Shown: one piece after another, positions 13,750 through 22,829 of the stretch
Position numbering within the stretch: the first letter of the stretch is position 1
Layout: every line of letters begins with the position of its first letter
DNA from: VAZQ01 sp963807865
GTDB taxonomy: Bacteria; Pseudomonadota; Alphaproteobacteria; Rhizobiales; Xanthobacteraceae
DNA: 64,000 bases
Direction: 5' to 3'
Assembly: GCA_963807865.1 (NCBI GenBank)
Contig: CAWEDK010000015.1
Coordinates: 1-64,000 of the forward strand
The notes under the pieces: generated by a model
Databases searched by the model: none
What the model saw: only the letters and a program-made list of their open reading frames with translations
What the model was told of the DNA's origin: nothing
Program-made: the position numbers and the translations under genes

Positions 13750-14164
13750 GGCCCGGAGTATACCCGCGCGTCAGCCCGAGCAGGTCCCAGCGATTGCCTT
13801 CGAGGTCGAGGAACACCGCCACCTGGCCGTACGGCTCGACGCGCGGCGCGGTCACGAACTCGACGCCGGCGGCCTGCATCCGCGCATACGCCGCGTCGAA
13901 GTCGTCGACCCGCAGGAAGAAGCCGACCCGTCCGGCGAACTGCTGCCCGACCACCGCGGCCTGGTCGTCGCCATCGGCGCGGGCCAGGAGCAGTCCCGGT
14001 CGACCGCGCCCGGCGGACGCACCACGACCCAGCGCTTGGGGCGGCCGTCGTTGGTCAGCGACGGCACGTCCTCGACCAGATCGAACTGCAGGACGTTCAC
14101 GAAGAAGTCGATCGCCGGCTGGTACTCGCGGACGACCAGGGCGACGAGGTGCGAGGTGCGACAT
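13747..14164 (-). CDS. VOC (glyoxalase/bleomycin-resistance fold) protein, frameshifted
   Basis: Pieces from two frames join into one vicinal-oxygen-chelate protein of about 135 residues: MSHLA at the start, NVLQFDLVEDVPSLTNDGRPKRWVVV, then VGFFLRVDDFDAAYARMQAAGVEF, and VAVFLDLEGNRWDLLGL at the end, with the usual metal-binding Glu. Such proteins include lyases, dioxygenases and antibiotic-binding proteins, so the activity is undefined. The open frame runs on to 13,631, but the domain is complete near 13,780. A one-base correction would end it at CCATGA, overlapping the CPBP start. Indels are near 14,110 and 14,000. Confidence 0.65.
13757..13762 (-). promoter_or_regulatory. TATACT -10 element seven bases before ATG
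   Basis: The minus strand reads TATACT-CCGGGCC-ATG, the same hexamer and spacing as at 11,926 and 14,973. The downstream ATG (13,749) is the candidate CPBP protease start. The case is weaker than the others because that frame needs one correction. Confidence 0.4.
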
Positions 14165-14176
14165 GACCGGCTACGA

Positions 14177-14965
14177 CTAGGCCGGCAGCTTCCACGCGCC
14201 GGCGAGCGCAGCGCGCGCCGCCGCCGGCATCTGGACCAGCGCCGGACGGCGCGCCGGATCGAGCCAGCGCATCACCTCGTCGAGCGCCGGCGCGGGCATC
14301 GCGGTACAGCCTGCCGTGCCGTTGCCCGGCGTCGGGCTGACGTGCAGGAAGATGCACGAGCCCTGGCCGGCGATCGGCGGTGCGGTGTTGTATTCGACGA
14401 CGACTCCCCAGCGGTAGGCCTCGCCGACCTGCGCCATCTTCTCGGAGCTCTTCCAATCCACGGTGGCGACGCTGGCGCGATCGACCAGGCGGTTGTAGTG
14501 CGCCGACGCCGGATCGTCGACGCACTCGAGCGTGGCGATCTCCTGCAGGTACGGCAGCTTCAGCCACGCCGCCTCGGCGGGCGCGGCCAGCCCGAAAGCG
14601 GTGCCGAGCGCGAACGCCCCGGCGGGAGCGCGTCCATCACCTTCGCGCTTAGCCGGGCCGGGAATCACCGGCACGAGCGCCGGATCCCACGCCATGCCGT
14701 TCTTGCCGACGACGATGCCGATCGGGGTGCCCACGGCCGTCCAGGCGCCGCCGGCTGACGCCCGCTCGTAGCGGCGAAGCTCGCCGGCGACCACGTCCCA
14801 ACCGGGCGTGGTCACCACCAGCAGTTGACGTGCGTCGGTGAGCACCGCGGGAAGGGCGTCGGCATCGATCGCGGCGGCGGTCGACGACGCGGGCGCGCAT
14901 CCGACGAGGGTGAGGAGGGTTATTGCGGCAAAGGCGGGGAGCGCGGCGCGAAGGAAACGCGGCAT
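14177..14965 (-). CDS. L,D-transpeptidase-fold lipoprotein (YkuD-type)
   Basis: This is one of the few intact genes in the left part: 262 codons with no frameshift. Residues 1-23 form a lipoprotein signal peptide with lipobox LVGC. The mature part has the YkuD active-site arrangement: FLHVSPTPGNGTAGCTAMP, with the His and the catalytic Cys in G-C, at about residues 200-220. Such proteins form 3-3 peptidoglycan crosslinks or attach proteins to peptidoglycan. This long form, with an N-terminal domain, resembles the ErfK/L,D-peptidoglycan family of Gram-negative bacteria. A TATACT hexamer lies seven bases upstream of ATG and no Shine-Dalgarno is present. Confidence 0.85.
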   Translation of the reverse strand: MPRFLRAALPAFAAITLLTLVGCAPASSTAAAIDADALPAVLTDARQLLVVTTPGWDVVAGELRRYERASAGGAWTAVGTPIGIVVGKNGMAWDPALVPVIPGPAKREGDGRAPAGAFALGTAFGLAAPAEAAWLKLPYLQEIATLECVDDPASAHYNRLVDRASVATVDWKSSEKMAQVGEAYRWGVVVEYNTAPPIAGQGSCIFLHVSPTPGNGTAGCTAMPAPALDEVMRWLDPARRPALVQMPAAARAALAGAWKLPA

Positions 14966-14972
14966 GAGGGGC

Positions 14973-14978
14973 AGTATA
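14973..14978 (-). promoter_or_regulatory. TATACT -10 element seven bases before ATG of the transpeptidase gene
   Basis: The minus strand reads GTATACT-GCCCCTC-ATG. The gene start is secure because the frame is intact and the signal peptide begins at that ATG. This is the best instance of the leaderless-type arrangement in the window. Confidence 0.55.
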
Positions 14979-15070
14979 CGGGCGGGTCTCTGCCCGGCGC
15001 TGGCCGGGTGAGCGGTGGGCAGAAGGGCGAGCCCGGCGACCGCGCGGCCGCCGGACCCGTTGGGGGAGCT

Positions 15071-15724
15071 CTATGGTCTGAAGTCGACCGCGACGTTGAC
15101 GGTGACCGGCACCGCCACGCCCTTGACCATGGTCGGTCGGTACTCCCACTGCTTCACGGCAGTGAGTGCCGCCTGGTCGAGGAGCGGCACCGACTTGGTG
15201 ACCTCGGCTTCGTGCACCTTGCCGTCCGGTCCGATGGTCGCTTCGATCTGGACCACGCCACCGACGCGCGCCGACTTGGCGATGGCCGGATACTCGGGCG
15301 CGACGTTCTTGACCTTCACCGGGTTGCGGATGTTACCGCCGACACGGACGGCGGAGGTAAGAAGCGCGGCCCGCGCTTCGGCTGCCGCCTTCGTCCGCGC
15401 CGCCGCTGCCGTGGCAGCGCGCTCGCGGGCGGCCGCGGCGTCGGCGACGGCCTTGTCGGATGCGGCCATCGCCGCTGCGGCCAGTTCCTTGGTGCGGTCG
15501 TAGGACTTGAACCACTTGGCGTCCTGCACGGCCACTTCGGCCTCGAGTGCGGCGGTGGCGCCCTGTGCCGCCTTCAACGAGTCGGTGGCGTCCTTGCCGA
15601 CGCTCGCGGTAGCGCGCTCGAGCGCGATCCGCGCTCCGGCGATCTCGTCAGTCGGCGGCTTGCCGCAACCGACCGTCGTCACGCCGACAAACAACGCGAG
15701 CCCGAACGAAGTCGCGAGTCGCAT
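15071..15724 (-). CDS. TonB-C-domain lipoprotein with alanine-rich helix
   Basis: An intact gene of about 217 codons. ATG at 15,724 has GGAG five bases upstream, which favours it over the in-frame ATG four codons earlier. The signal peptide ends in lipobox VGC. A long Ala/Lys/Glu-rich helix (about residues 30-125, probably coiled coil) precedes a TonB C-terminal domain: VKNVAPEYPAIAKSARVGGVV, then KSVPLLDQAALTAVKQWEYRP. Proteins of this kind are classed as energy-transducer TonB-family, but this one is lipidated and lacks the N-terminal transmembrane anchor and proline-rich spacer of true TonB. It is more likely an envelope structural or carrier protein than a proton-driven transducer. Confidence 0.8.
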   Translation of the reverse strand: MRLATSFGLALFVGVTTVGCGKPPTDEIAGARIALERATASVGKDATDSLKAAQGATAALEAEVAVQDAKWFKSYDRTKELAAAAMAASDKAVADAAAARERAATAAAARTKAAAEARAALLTSAVRVGGNIRNPVKVKNVAPEYPAIAKSARVGGVVQIEATIGPDGKVHEAEVTKSVPLLDQAALTAVKQWEYRPTMVKGVAVPVTVNVAVDFRP

Positions 15725-15992
15725 CGTGTCCTCCATCAAACTGCGCACACGGCGCACGGCGACGAGCGCGGCCAGACGGCCGGGTCCGTGCGAGGCATGG
15801 CACAAGGATGAGTAGCAATGGCAGTGCCAGCCCGGCGCTCGCGGAGCGCGAGATAAACCGGACCGGCCGCGTCAAAACGGCACAGTTCCCCGGATCGTGA
15901 AGTCGCGGGAGCGGCGTCACACGCAAGGTGTGGAGCGCCGTGCCTAAATCGAGGCGCCAGCTACCTACCTGCTGACGCCGCTCGCGATCGAG

Positions 15993-17343
15993 TTAGTGCC
16001 CGCCGCCGCTCCGCGCCGGCACGCGCTGCGCCGACGTGGTGGCCGGCGTCGATCGCGGGGGCGGCGGGCCGACGATCGCCTGGTTCACCAGCGTGCGGAC
16101 GCGGCGGCGCAGGTCGACCGGCCCGGCCGGCATCAGCTGAGTCATGAACACCACCACCAGCTTCTCGGCCGGGTCGACCCAGAGCGACGTGTGATACGCG
16201 CCGCTCCACGAGAACTCGCCGGCGGCGCCGTAGCGCGGCGCGCGGCCCGCCTGCTCCACCACCTCGAAGCCGAGGCCCCAGCCGAGCGCGCCGTTCTGGT
16301 AGAGCGTGCCGACGTGGTTCGAGGTCATGAGCGCCACGGTCATCGGGCTGAGATACCGCGTGCCGTCGAGCTCGCCGCCGTTGGCGAGCATCTGCAGGAA
16401 GCGGGCGTAGTCCTGGCGGTGGAGAACAAGCCCGGCGCCGCCCGAGAACGCCACCTGCGGTCCGCTGGTGTACATGCCCCTGGCCGGATCGACCCTCGGG
16501 CGCCCGCGTGATCTTGCCGTCGGCGCCCGACGGCGTAGACGGCGGCGAAGCGCGCCGGCCTTGTCGGCCGGCAGGAAGAACGAGGTGTCGACCATCTTCA
16601 GCGGCGTGATGATGCGCTCGCCGAGGAACGCCGCCAGCGTCTGGCCGGAGACGCGCTCGAGGACGTTGCCGAGGATGTCGGTGTTGTAGCCGTAGACCCA
16701 GCGATCGCCCGGCTGCGACTCGAACGGCAGCGTGGCCAGCTTGTCGATCCAGGAGGTCATGTTCTGGGCGCGGTCGGCGAAGTACCACTGCGTGAATCCG
16801 GCTGGCGTGTAGAACGGCTCCAGCGCGCCGGCGCCGTAGGAGATGCCGGCGGTGTGGGTGAGCAGGTCGCGAATGGTGATCGGGCGGCGCGCCGGCACGA
16901 CGGCCACGCGGCCGCCCTCGGTGGCGAGCACGGTGGTCTTGGCGAAGGCCGGGATGAACTTCGACACCGGGTCGGTGAGCGAGATCCGGCCTTCCTCGAC
17001 CAGCATCATGACGCCGACGCTGACCACGGCCTTGGTCATCGACGCGATGCGGAAGATCGTGTCGGTGCGCATCGGCGTGCCCTGCTCGAGGTCGGCGCTG
17101 CCGGCGGCCTCGAGGTAGGCGACCTGGCCGTCGCGGACGCACCAGCGTGACCGTGCCGGCCACCTGCCGGTCGCGGGTGGCGTCCTGCATCACCCGCGTG
17201 AGGCGGCCGAGACGTTCGGTCGACAGGCCGACGGCCTCGGGTGAGGCCGCCTTGGGCAGGGCCTGCGCGGCCGCGGCCGGCGGCAGCCAGACCAGCAGCA
17301 CGACGAGCAGCAGGGACGACGGGCGGATGGCGATGCGCATCAT
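15993..17343 (-). CDS. Class C beta-lactamase-like serine hydrolase, secreted (frameshifted)
   Basis: A signal peptide (IRPSSLLLVVLLVWLPPAAAA) leads into a beta-lactamase/transpeptidase fold. The Ser-x-x-Lys motif is in RIASMTKAVVSVG near 17,030. A Tyr-x-Asn-like motif is in WVYGYNTDILG near 16,695. AYHTSLWVDP near 16,190 occupies the K/H-T-S/G position. Such enzymes are esterases, D-aminopeptidases or beta-lactamases; the substrate is not predictable. Frameshifts lie near 17,130 (Met-to-core junction) and 16,490-16,540. Its ATG overlaps the TGA of the glycosyltransferase (ATGA), so the two genes form one operon in the order GT2 then hydrolase. Confidence 0.8.
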
Positions 17344-18277
17344 GACGGCAGTCCTCGACGGGTGTCCACGAAGTAGAGCGGGCGTTTCATCGACTCGACG
17401 AAGCTCTTGGTGAGGTAGACGCCGACGGTGCCGATGGCCAGGATCGACCAGCCCGCCGATCAGCGCCAGCACCGCCGTGCCGGTGGCGATGGCCTGCACG
17501 GCGCGGTCGGGATGCGGCGGCACCCACGGCCAGCCAGCCCAGCGGCCCAGCGGCCAGCGCGATCACCGTGGCGCCGAGGATCACGACCAGCTGCAGCGGC
17601 ACCTCGGAGTAGCCGACCAGCACGTGGAAGGCCATCCGGGCGGAGCGGTAGAGCGAGTAGCCGCTCTTGCCGCCGCCCGCGGCTGGTGCTGCACGTCGAT
17701 GGTCGTGGTCGGCACGCCCATGATCGCCATGATGGCGTTGACGTTGCGCGTGCGTTCGCGGTACTGGCGGAAGTAGGCGCACGGCGCGGCGCGACAGGCA
17801 GCCGGTAGTTGCCGACGCGGTGGTCGTAGCGCACCCTCACGAAGAACTGCACCACCGCGTAGAAGAGGCGGGCCAGCAGGCGCTTCAGCAGCGGATCCTG
17901 GCGCTGCATGCGCCGCGTGAGCACCAGGTCGGCGCCGGTGGTGCGCGCTGCGTCGATGATGCGCCGGCAGGGCGGCCGGGTCGTCCTGCAGGTCGCAGGC
18001 CATGATCAGCGTGTGATCGGCGTCGGCGTGGTCGAGCCCGGCGGTGATGGCGACGTGCTCGCCGTAGTTGCGGATCAGCTTGCATGGCGCGCACGCGCGG
18101 GTCGGCGGCGGCGAACGCCTCGACCATCGCCCACGAGCGATCGCGGCTGCCGTCGTCCACGTAGACGATCTGCCAGTCGGGGGTGAGCGCCGACAGCTGC
18201 GCCGTGACCCGCCGATGCAGTTCGTCGAGGGTGGGCTCGCCCTGGTAGACGGGCACCACCACGCCGATCTTCGCCAC
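17340..18277 (-). CDS. Family 2 glycosyltransferase, polyprenol-phosphate sugar synthase type (frameshifted)
   Basis: The N-terminus KIGVVVPVYQGEPTLDELH, the nucleotide-binding DDGSRD and the motif CDLQDDP are diagnostic of the DPM1/GtrB/ArnC group. This group transfers a sugar or aminosugar from a nucleotide donor to undecaprenyl phosphate at the inner membrane. The C-terminus has two membrane helices (FHVLVGYSEVPLQLVVILGA and GWSILAIGTVGVYL), as in that family. GTG at 18,277 has GGAGG four bases upstream and is preferred over GTG at 18,325. Frameshifts occur near 18,085, 17,965, 17,790, 17,690, 17,520 and 17,455. The stop overlaps the next ATG. Confidence 0.8.
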
Positions 18278-18505
18278 GCGGCCTCCGAGCGCGCCGGCCG
18301 AGCGGCGGCTCGCTGGCCGGCTCACGGCGGCCGGGCTCGGCCACGTCGACTGCCGCGCGCGTCACGTACTGCTGCGCTCCGGCCCGAGCGCGAGCGGCCC
18401 GGCCTGCTACGATGCGGCGAGGCACGTCGAACCCGTGAGCTCGCGGCGTGCGCTGGGCATCGGCGGGAGCTCGGCGCTGCTGGCCATGCGGCGTGCGGAA
18501 CAGCA

Positions 18506-20468
18506 GTGACCAGAGCGCGGCCCGCCGCCGAGGCGCCGTACGGCGCATGGGCGTCGCCCCTGTCGGCGGCGCGGGCCACCGCCGGCGCGCTGCGGCTCGG
18601 GCAGATCGCGCTCGACGGCGACGACGTCTACTGGCTCGAGGGCCGGGCGTCGGAAGGCGGGCGCAACGTGCTGGTGCGGGCCTCGCGCCGGAGCGCCGCC
18701 GGTCGATGTCTCGCCGGCGGCTTTCAACGTGCGCACGCCGGGTCCACGAGTACGGCGGCGCGGCCTACGCCGTGCACCGGGGCGCGATCTACGCCTCGAA
18801 CTTCGCCGATCAGCGCCTCTACGACATCGCGCCGGGCCGGCCGCCAGCGCGCGCTGACACCCGACGGCTACTTCTACGCGCAGTGCCGGGTCGACGACGC
18901 CCGCCAGCGGCTGATCTGCGTGCGCGAGGATCACACCAAGGGCGACGCGCAGCCGCCGGCGGCGATCGTGGCCGTGCCGCTCGACGCGGCGGCGCCCGTC
19001 GGCCGGGGTCGTGCTGGCGCAGGGCGCCGATTTCTACTCCGACGCCGGCGCTCAGCCCCGACGGCCGGCGCCTGGCGTGGCTGCAGTGGCGCCACCCGAA
19101 CATGCCGTGGGACGGCACCGAGCTCTACGTCGCCGACCTCGACGCGCGGCGGCCGGCCGCAGACGCCGGTGCGCGTGGCCGGCGGTCCCGACGAGTCGGT
19201 GTTCCAGCCGTCGTGGTCGCCCGACGGCGTCGCTGCTACTTCGTGTCGGATCGCACCGGCTGGTGGAACCTGTACCGCCAGCGCGGCGGCGTCGTCCGAG
19301 GCGCTGCACGCGCATGGACGCCGAGTTCGGCAAGCCGCAGTGGATGCTTCGGCACGTCGCACCTACGCGTTCGCGTCGGCGCAGACGCATCGTCGTCACC
19401 TACGCGCAGCAGGGCCGCTGGCGCATGGCGCTGCTGTCACTCGAGCCGCGGCGGCGTCGAGCCGCTCGACCTGACGCTCGATCCGCTCGACGCGGTGGTC
19501 GCCAACAGCGCGCGCCGCCTACTTCGTCGGCGGCTCGGCCACCGAGGGGCCGGCCATCACGCGGGTGACGCTTCGGCGCCGGCGAAGCCGAGATCCTGAA
19601 GCGCTCACGCGAGCGACGCGCTCGACTCGGCTCTGGTCTCGGCGCCCGAGGCCATCACCTTCGACAGCGCCGGGCAGCCGGTGCACGCGTTCTACTACCC
19701 GCCCGCCAATCCCGGCTTCCGCGCGCCGGCCGGCACCACGCCGCCGCTGCTGGTGCTGAGCCACGGCGGGCCCACCGGCGCCACCGACGCGGTGTTCGAT
19801 CCCGAAGTGCAGTTCTGGACCACGCGCGGCTTCGCGGTGGTCGACGTGAACTACGGCGGCAGCACGCGGCTACGGCCGCGCCTATCGCCAGCGCCTGAAC
19901 GGCCAGTGGGGCATCGTCGACGTGCGCGACGCGGTGAACGCGCGCGAAGCACCTGGTGGCGCGCGGCAAGGCCGATCCGGCGCGGCTCATCACCCGCGGC
20001 GGCAGCGCCGGCGGCTACACGACGCTGGCGGCGCTGGCCTTCCACGACACGTTCAAGGCCGGCGCCAGCTACTACGGCATCAGCGACCTCGAAGTGCTGG
20101 CGCGCGACACGCACAAGTTCGAGTCGCGCTACATGGACACGCTGGTCGGCCCGTATCCGGCGATGCAGGCGGTCTATCGCGAGCGCTCGCCGATCCACCA
20201 CGTCGATCGGCTCAACTGCGCGCTCATCCTGCTGCAGGGCCTCGACGACAAGGTGGTGCCGCCGAACCAGTCGGAGATGATGGCCGACGCCGTGCGCAAG
20301 AAGGGCCTGCCGGTGGCCTACGTCACCTTCGAGGGCGAGCAGCACGGCTTCCGCAAGGCGGAGAACATCGTCCGCGCGCTCGAGTCGGAGCTGTACTTCT
20401 ACGGCAAGGTCTTCGGCTTCACGCCCGCCGACACGCTGGCGCCGGTGGCGATCGACAACCTGAGATGA
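18506..20468 (+). CDS. S9-family prolyl-oligopeptidase-type serine peptidase (frameshifted)
   Basis: The N-terminal half is a beta-propeller (RVHEYGGAAYAVH, LSPDGRRLAWLQWRHPNMPWD, FVSDRTGWWNLYR). The C-terminal half is an alpha/beta hydrolase with HGGPTG (oxyanion), RGGSAGGYTTLAALAF (catalytic Ser), LLQGLDDKVVPP (Asp) and GEQHGFR (His). This is the dipeptidyl/acylaminoacyl-peptidase group that trims short peptides. GTG at 18,506 gives the expected start (APYGAWASPLSA). The short upstream GTG frame at 18,435 ends at 18,508. No signal peptide is evident, so the enzyme may be cytoplasmic. About ten one-base indels lie between 18,700 and 19,960; the last 500 bases are intact. Confidence 0.85.
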
Positions 20469-20470
20469 CG

Positions 20471-20505
20471 CTTGAAGCGGCTAGGGGCTGGCGGCTAGCG
20501 GCTAG
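20471..20505. repeat. CTAGCC heptad repeat, copy C (inverted)
   Basis: On the minus strand this reads CTAGCCG CTAGCCG CCAGCCC CTAGCCG CTTCAAG, starting only a few bases after the S9 peptidase stop. The tail GCCGCTTCAAG is shared exactly with copy E. Two CAGCGTGA words lie just 5' of it in its own orientation. Confidence 0.75.
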
Positions 20506-20597
20506 TCGATCACGCTGTCACGCTGTCAAGCTGAGCCTTGAATGACGAAGGGCTCGGCTAGCGATCACGCGTCGCCCCGTCAGCGTGTCAGGCGTTC

Positions 20598-20622
20598 CTA
20601 GCCGCTAGCCCCTAGCCGCTAG
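20598..20622. repeat. CTAGCC heptad repeat, copy D
   Basis: Reads CTAGCCG CTAGCCC CTAGCCG CTAG on the plus strand, facing copy C across 92 bases, and runs on as CCCCGCTAG into the stop codon of the beta-barrel gene. CAGCGTGTC lies about 18 bases 5'. Copies C and D together make an inverted pair between converging genes. Confidence 0.75.
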
Positions 20623-20627
20623 CCCCG

Positions 20628-21204
20628 CTAGAACTTGATCGTCACCCCCGCCGTGTGCGCGCCAGAAGTTGAGTTCGGCACCGGCAGGTCGTCGATGTCG
20701 GCGAGGTCCTCCCACAGCAGACTCGCCGGTCTGGAAGCGGCGGACGTCGGCGCGGAGGCCGAAGTTCGGCGGGGGGAACAGGTAGACGCCGCCGCCGATG
20801 TTCCAGCCGACGTCCTGTGCGTGGCGCTCGAGAGTCGCCGAAAAACGGCACGTCGAGGTTGCCGGTGACGCGCACGACGCCGACGCCCGCCGAGCCATAC
20901 GGCTGAAAGGGCCCGGTGGGCAGCCGGACCACCACGTTGCCCATGTAGGTCGTGACGTTGGCGTCGACATCCACGACATCGATGTCGTCGAGCCCGCCGA
21001 GCCAGATACGCGCGGCATCGAACTCGAAGCCGATGAGGCCGCCGAGCGTGACGGCCGGCGCCGAAGCGTGCCCTTGTTGCCGTCGTTGATGAAGCTGGCG
21101 CCGGCGAACGCCGTGGCGCGGATGTCGGCCGAGCGCCGTTGCCGGCTGGAGCAGCGCGGCGACCGTGCCCAGGACAGGTAAGAGAAGCGAAGTGTGCGCA
21201 TCAT
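20628..21204 (-). CDS. Small outer-membrane beta-barrel protein (OmpA/porin-like), frameshifted
   Basis: The signal region (MMRTLRFSYLS...) leads into strands typical of an eight-stranded barrel: LGGLIGFEFDAARIWLGGLD, TTYMGNVVVRLPTGPFQPYG, SAGVGVVRVTGNLDVPFFG, NIGGGVYLFPPPNFGLRADV. It ends TAGVTIKF, the terminal Phe expected for BAM substrates. The length of about 190 residues fits the OmpW/Ail-like barrel group. The function cannot be told. Indels are near 21,140, 21,060, 20,835, 20,725 and 20,660. Confidence 0.7.
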
Positions 21205-21280
21205 GTGGGAACGCGGCTGCAAGGAGCGCGCCATGGCTAAAGGCGGCCTGGGTGGGTAGCTCCTTACCCACCACGCGGCC

Positions 21281-22627
21281 TCAGGGCACTGTGACGACCA
21301 CTTCATTGGACGGTCGGCCACCGCCGAAAGCGTTGCCGCCGCGGACGCGCAGGTAATACGTGCCGGAGCGGAACGTTGGTGAACGTCGCCGGTCGTCGCG
21401 CCGCCGACCGAACGGCTGAGATTAAGCTGCGACCAGGGCCAGAAGCCGACGTCGAGCACGAAGCCGTGAAGCGTCGCCGACGTTGGTCCACGAGAGTGTC
21501 ACGTCACGCCCCGTGACCGAGCCCGCCAGATTGCGGGGCGCGCCAGGAGCGGTAGCCAGCAGCATGGTGTACGCACCGCAGACCGGGCGATCCCAGTCCA
21601 ATCCCAGCGCCGCCGATCACGCTCTCGTCGGCGAGTCGCGCCCCGGTGCCGCTGTCGAAGAGCTTCGAGCCGCGTGTCGATGGCGCCGTAGTAGCTGCCG
21701 CCGCCGCCGGCGGCGCGCAGGTGATACAGCCGCCCGCTGTGCGGGCTGACCCGAACGTTGGAGAAGCAATAGCCGCTATCGGTCTGACCGAGCGGCGTCA
21801 ACTGGTGGTCGAAGGCCTTCAACGCGCCCGTCAGGTTGCCGACGACGTACAGACGCTGGTGCACGTCGTCCCACCGCAATCGACCGGACGCCGGTGCGGA
21901 GGCCAGCACCAGCCCGGTCGTTGCGTCGATGGCGCGGGCTCCGAGCGGTCCGGTGACGAAGTCGCCGCCGCCGATGGCGAACAGCCGAGTGCCGTCGGGC
22001 ACCACTATCCAGTCGGCGTCCGAAGCTGGCGGGGGTGAAATCGGGAAGGGTGCGAACCACCGCACCGCTCGCCACGTCGAGGACGACCACTTCCCAGGCC
22101 GTTCCTGCCTCGTTCGCCCGGCGAACGAACAGCTGCCCGGCGTTCTGGGCGAAATGCGCCTCGGGTAGCGGCACGAGCGGCGGCAGGCCGGCGCCGGCAC
22201 CGAGCGCGCCGAGGCCAGCACCGTCGTGGTGCCGGTATCGAGATCGAGCGCGCGCACATCGATACTGTCGAGGACGAACACGCGCGGGCGGATCGGATCG
22301 GCGACGACCCGCGCCACACCGGGCAGCGAGATCCCGCGTCCGGTGAGCGTCTCGGTCACCCGCGTGATGAAGCCGACCGTCGCTGTGTCCTCGACGGTCA
22401 TGACATAGCGCGCCACCCGCGATCCACTCGGGATCGCCAGCCGCCGAACGACGAATCCACGGCGGCGCGTCGCCGAGCTTCTGCCCGAAGCGTCCATGGG
22501 TGCCCACTTCCTGGCCGGCGACGATCAAGCGGTCTTGCGCCTGAACGCCGGCGGCATTCGTCGCCAGGAGCAGCACGAGAATTGTGATTCGTGGGATGCA
22601 GGGTGTGACAAACGAGCCAGACGACAT
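21281..22627 (-). CDS. Secreted beta-propeller protein with C-terminal fibronectin type III-like domain (frameshifted)
   Basis: ATG at 22,627 has GGAGGT five bases upstream. A signal peptide ending AGVQAQ is followed by propeller-type repeats (FVLDSIDVRALDLDTGTTTVL, VVVLDVASGAVVRTLPDF, ARAIDATTGLVLASAPASG) like those of YVTN/PQQ-type seven-bladed folds. From about 21,540 the protein has an Fn3-like strand pattern (NLAGSVTGRDVTLSWTNVG, then YYLRVRGGNAFGG, ending EVVVTVP). It is probably an extracellular binding protein; no catalytic motif is visible. Frame changes occur near 22,470, 22,180, 22,030, 21,660, 21,470 and 21,380. Confidence 0.7.
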
Positions 22628-22829
22628 GCGACCTCCGTGTGGGAGGAACCGGAACCGCGCTGGCGGAGTGCAAACCGAATGCCTCGACCGTCGCGAGTCG
22701 ATTGGCGCGGGTTTCCCACGATCGAACGGCCTCACCGTCGAGGCGGATCGCGTGGTAATTCCACCACGCCCTGTGGCCGCTGGACCACACCGGGAGGAAC
22801 ATCTCCGGTAACGGGTCGTATAGCTGCCC

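Noticed and set aside
18435..18508. Tat-like start (SSRRALGIGGSSALLA) for the S9 peptidase
   Set aside because: The frame ends at 18,508, before the peptidase homology. The family normally begins with the sequence found after GTG 18,506, and joining the two would need an unsupported shift.
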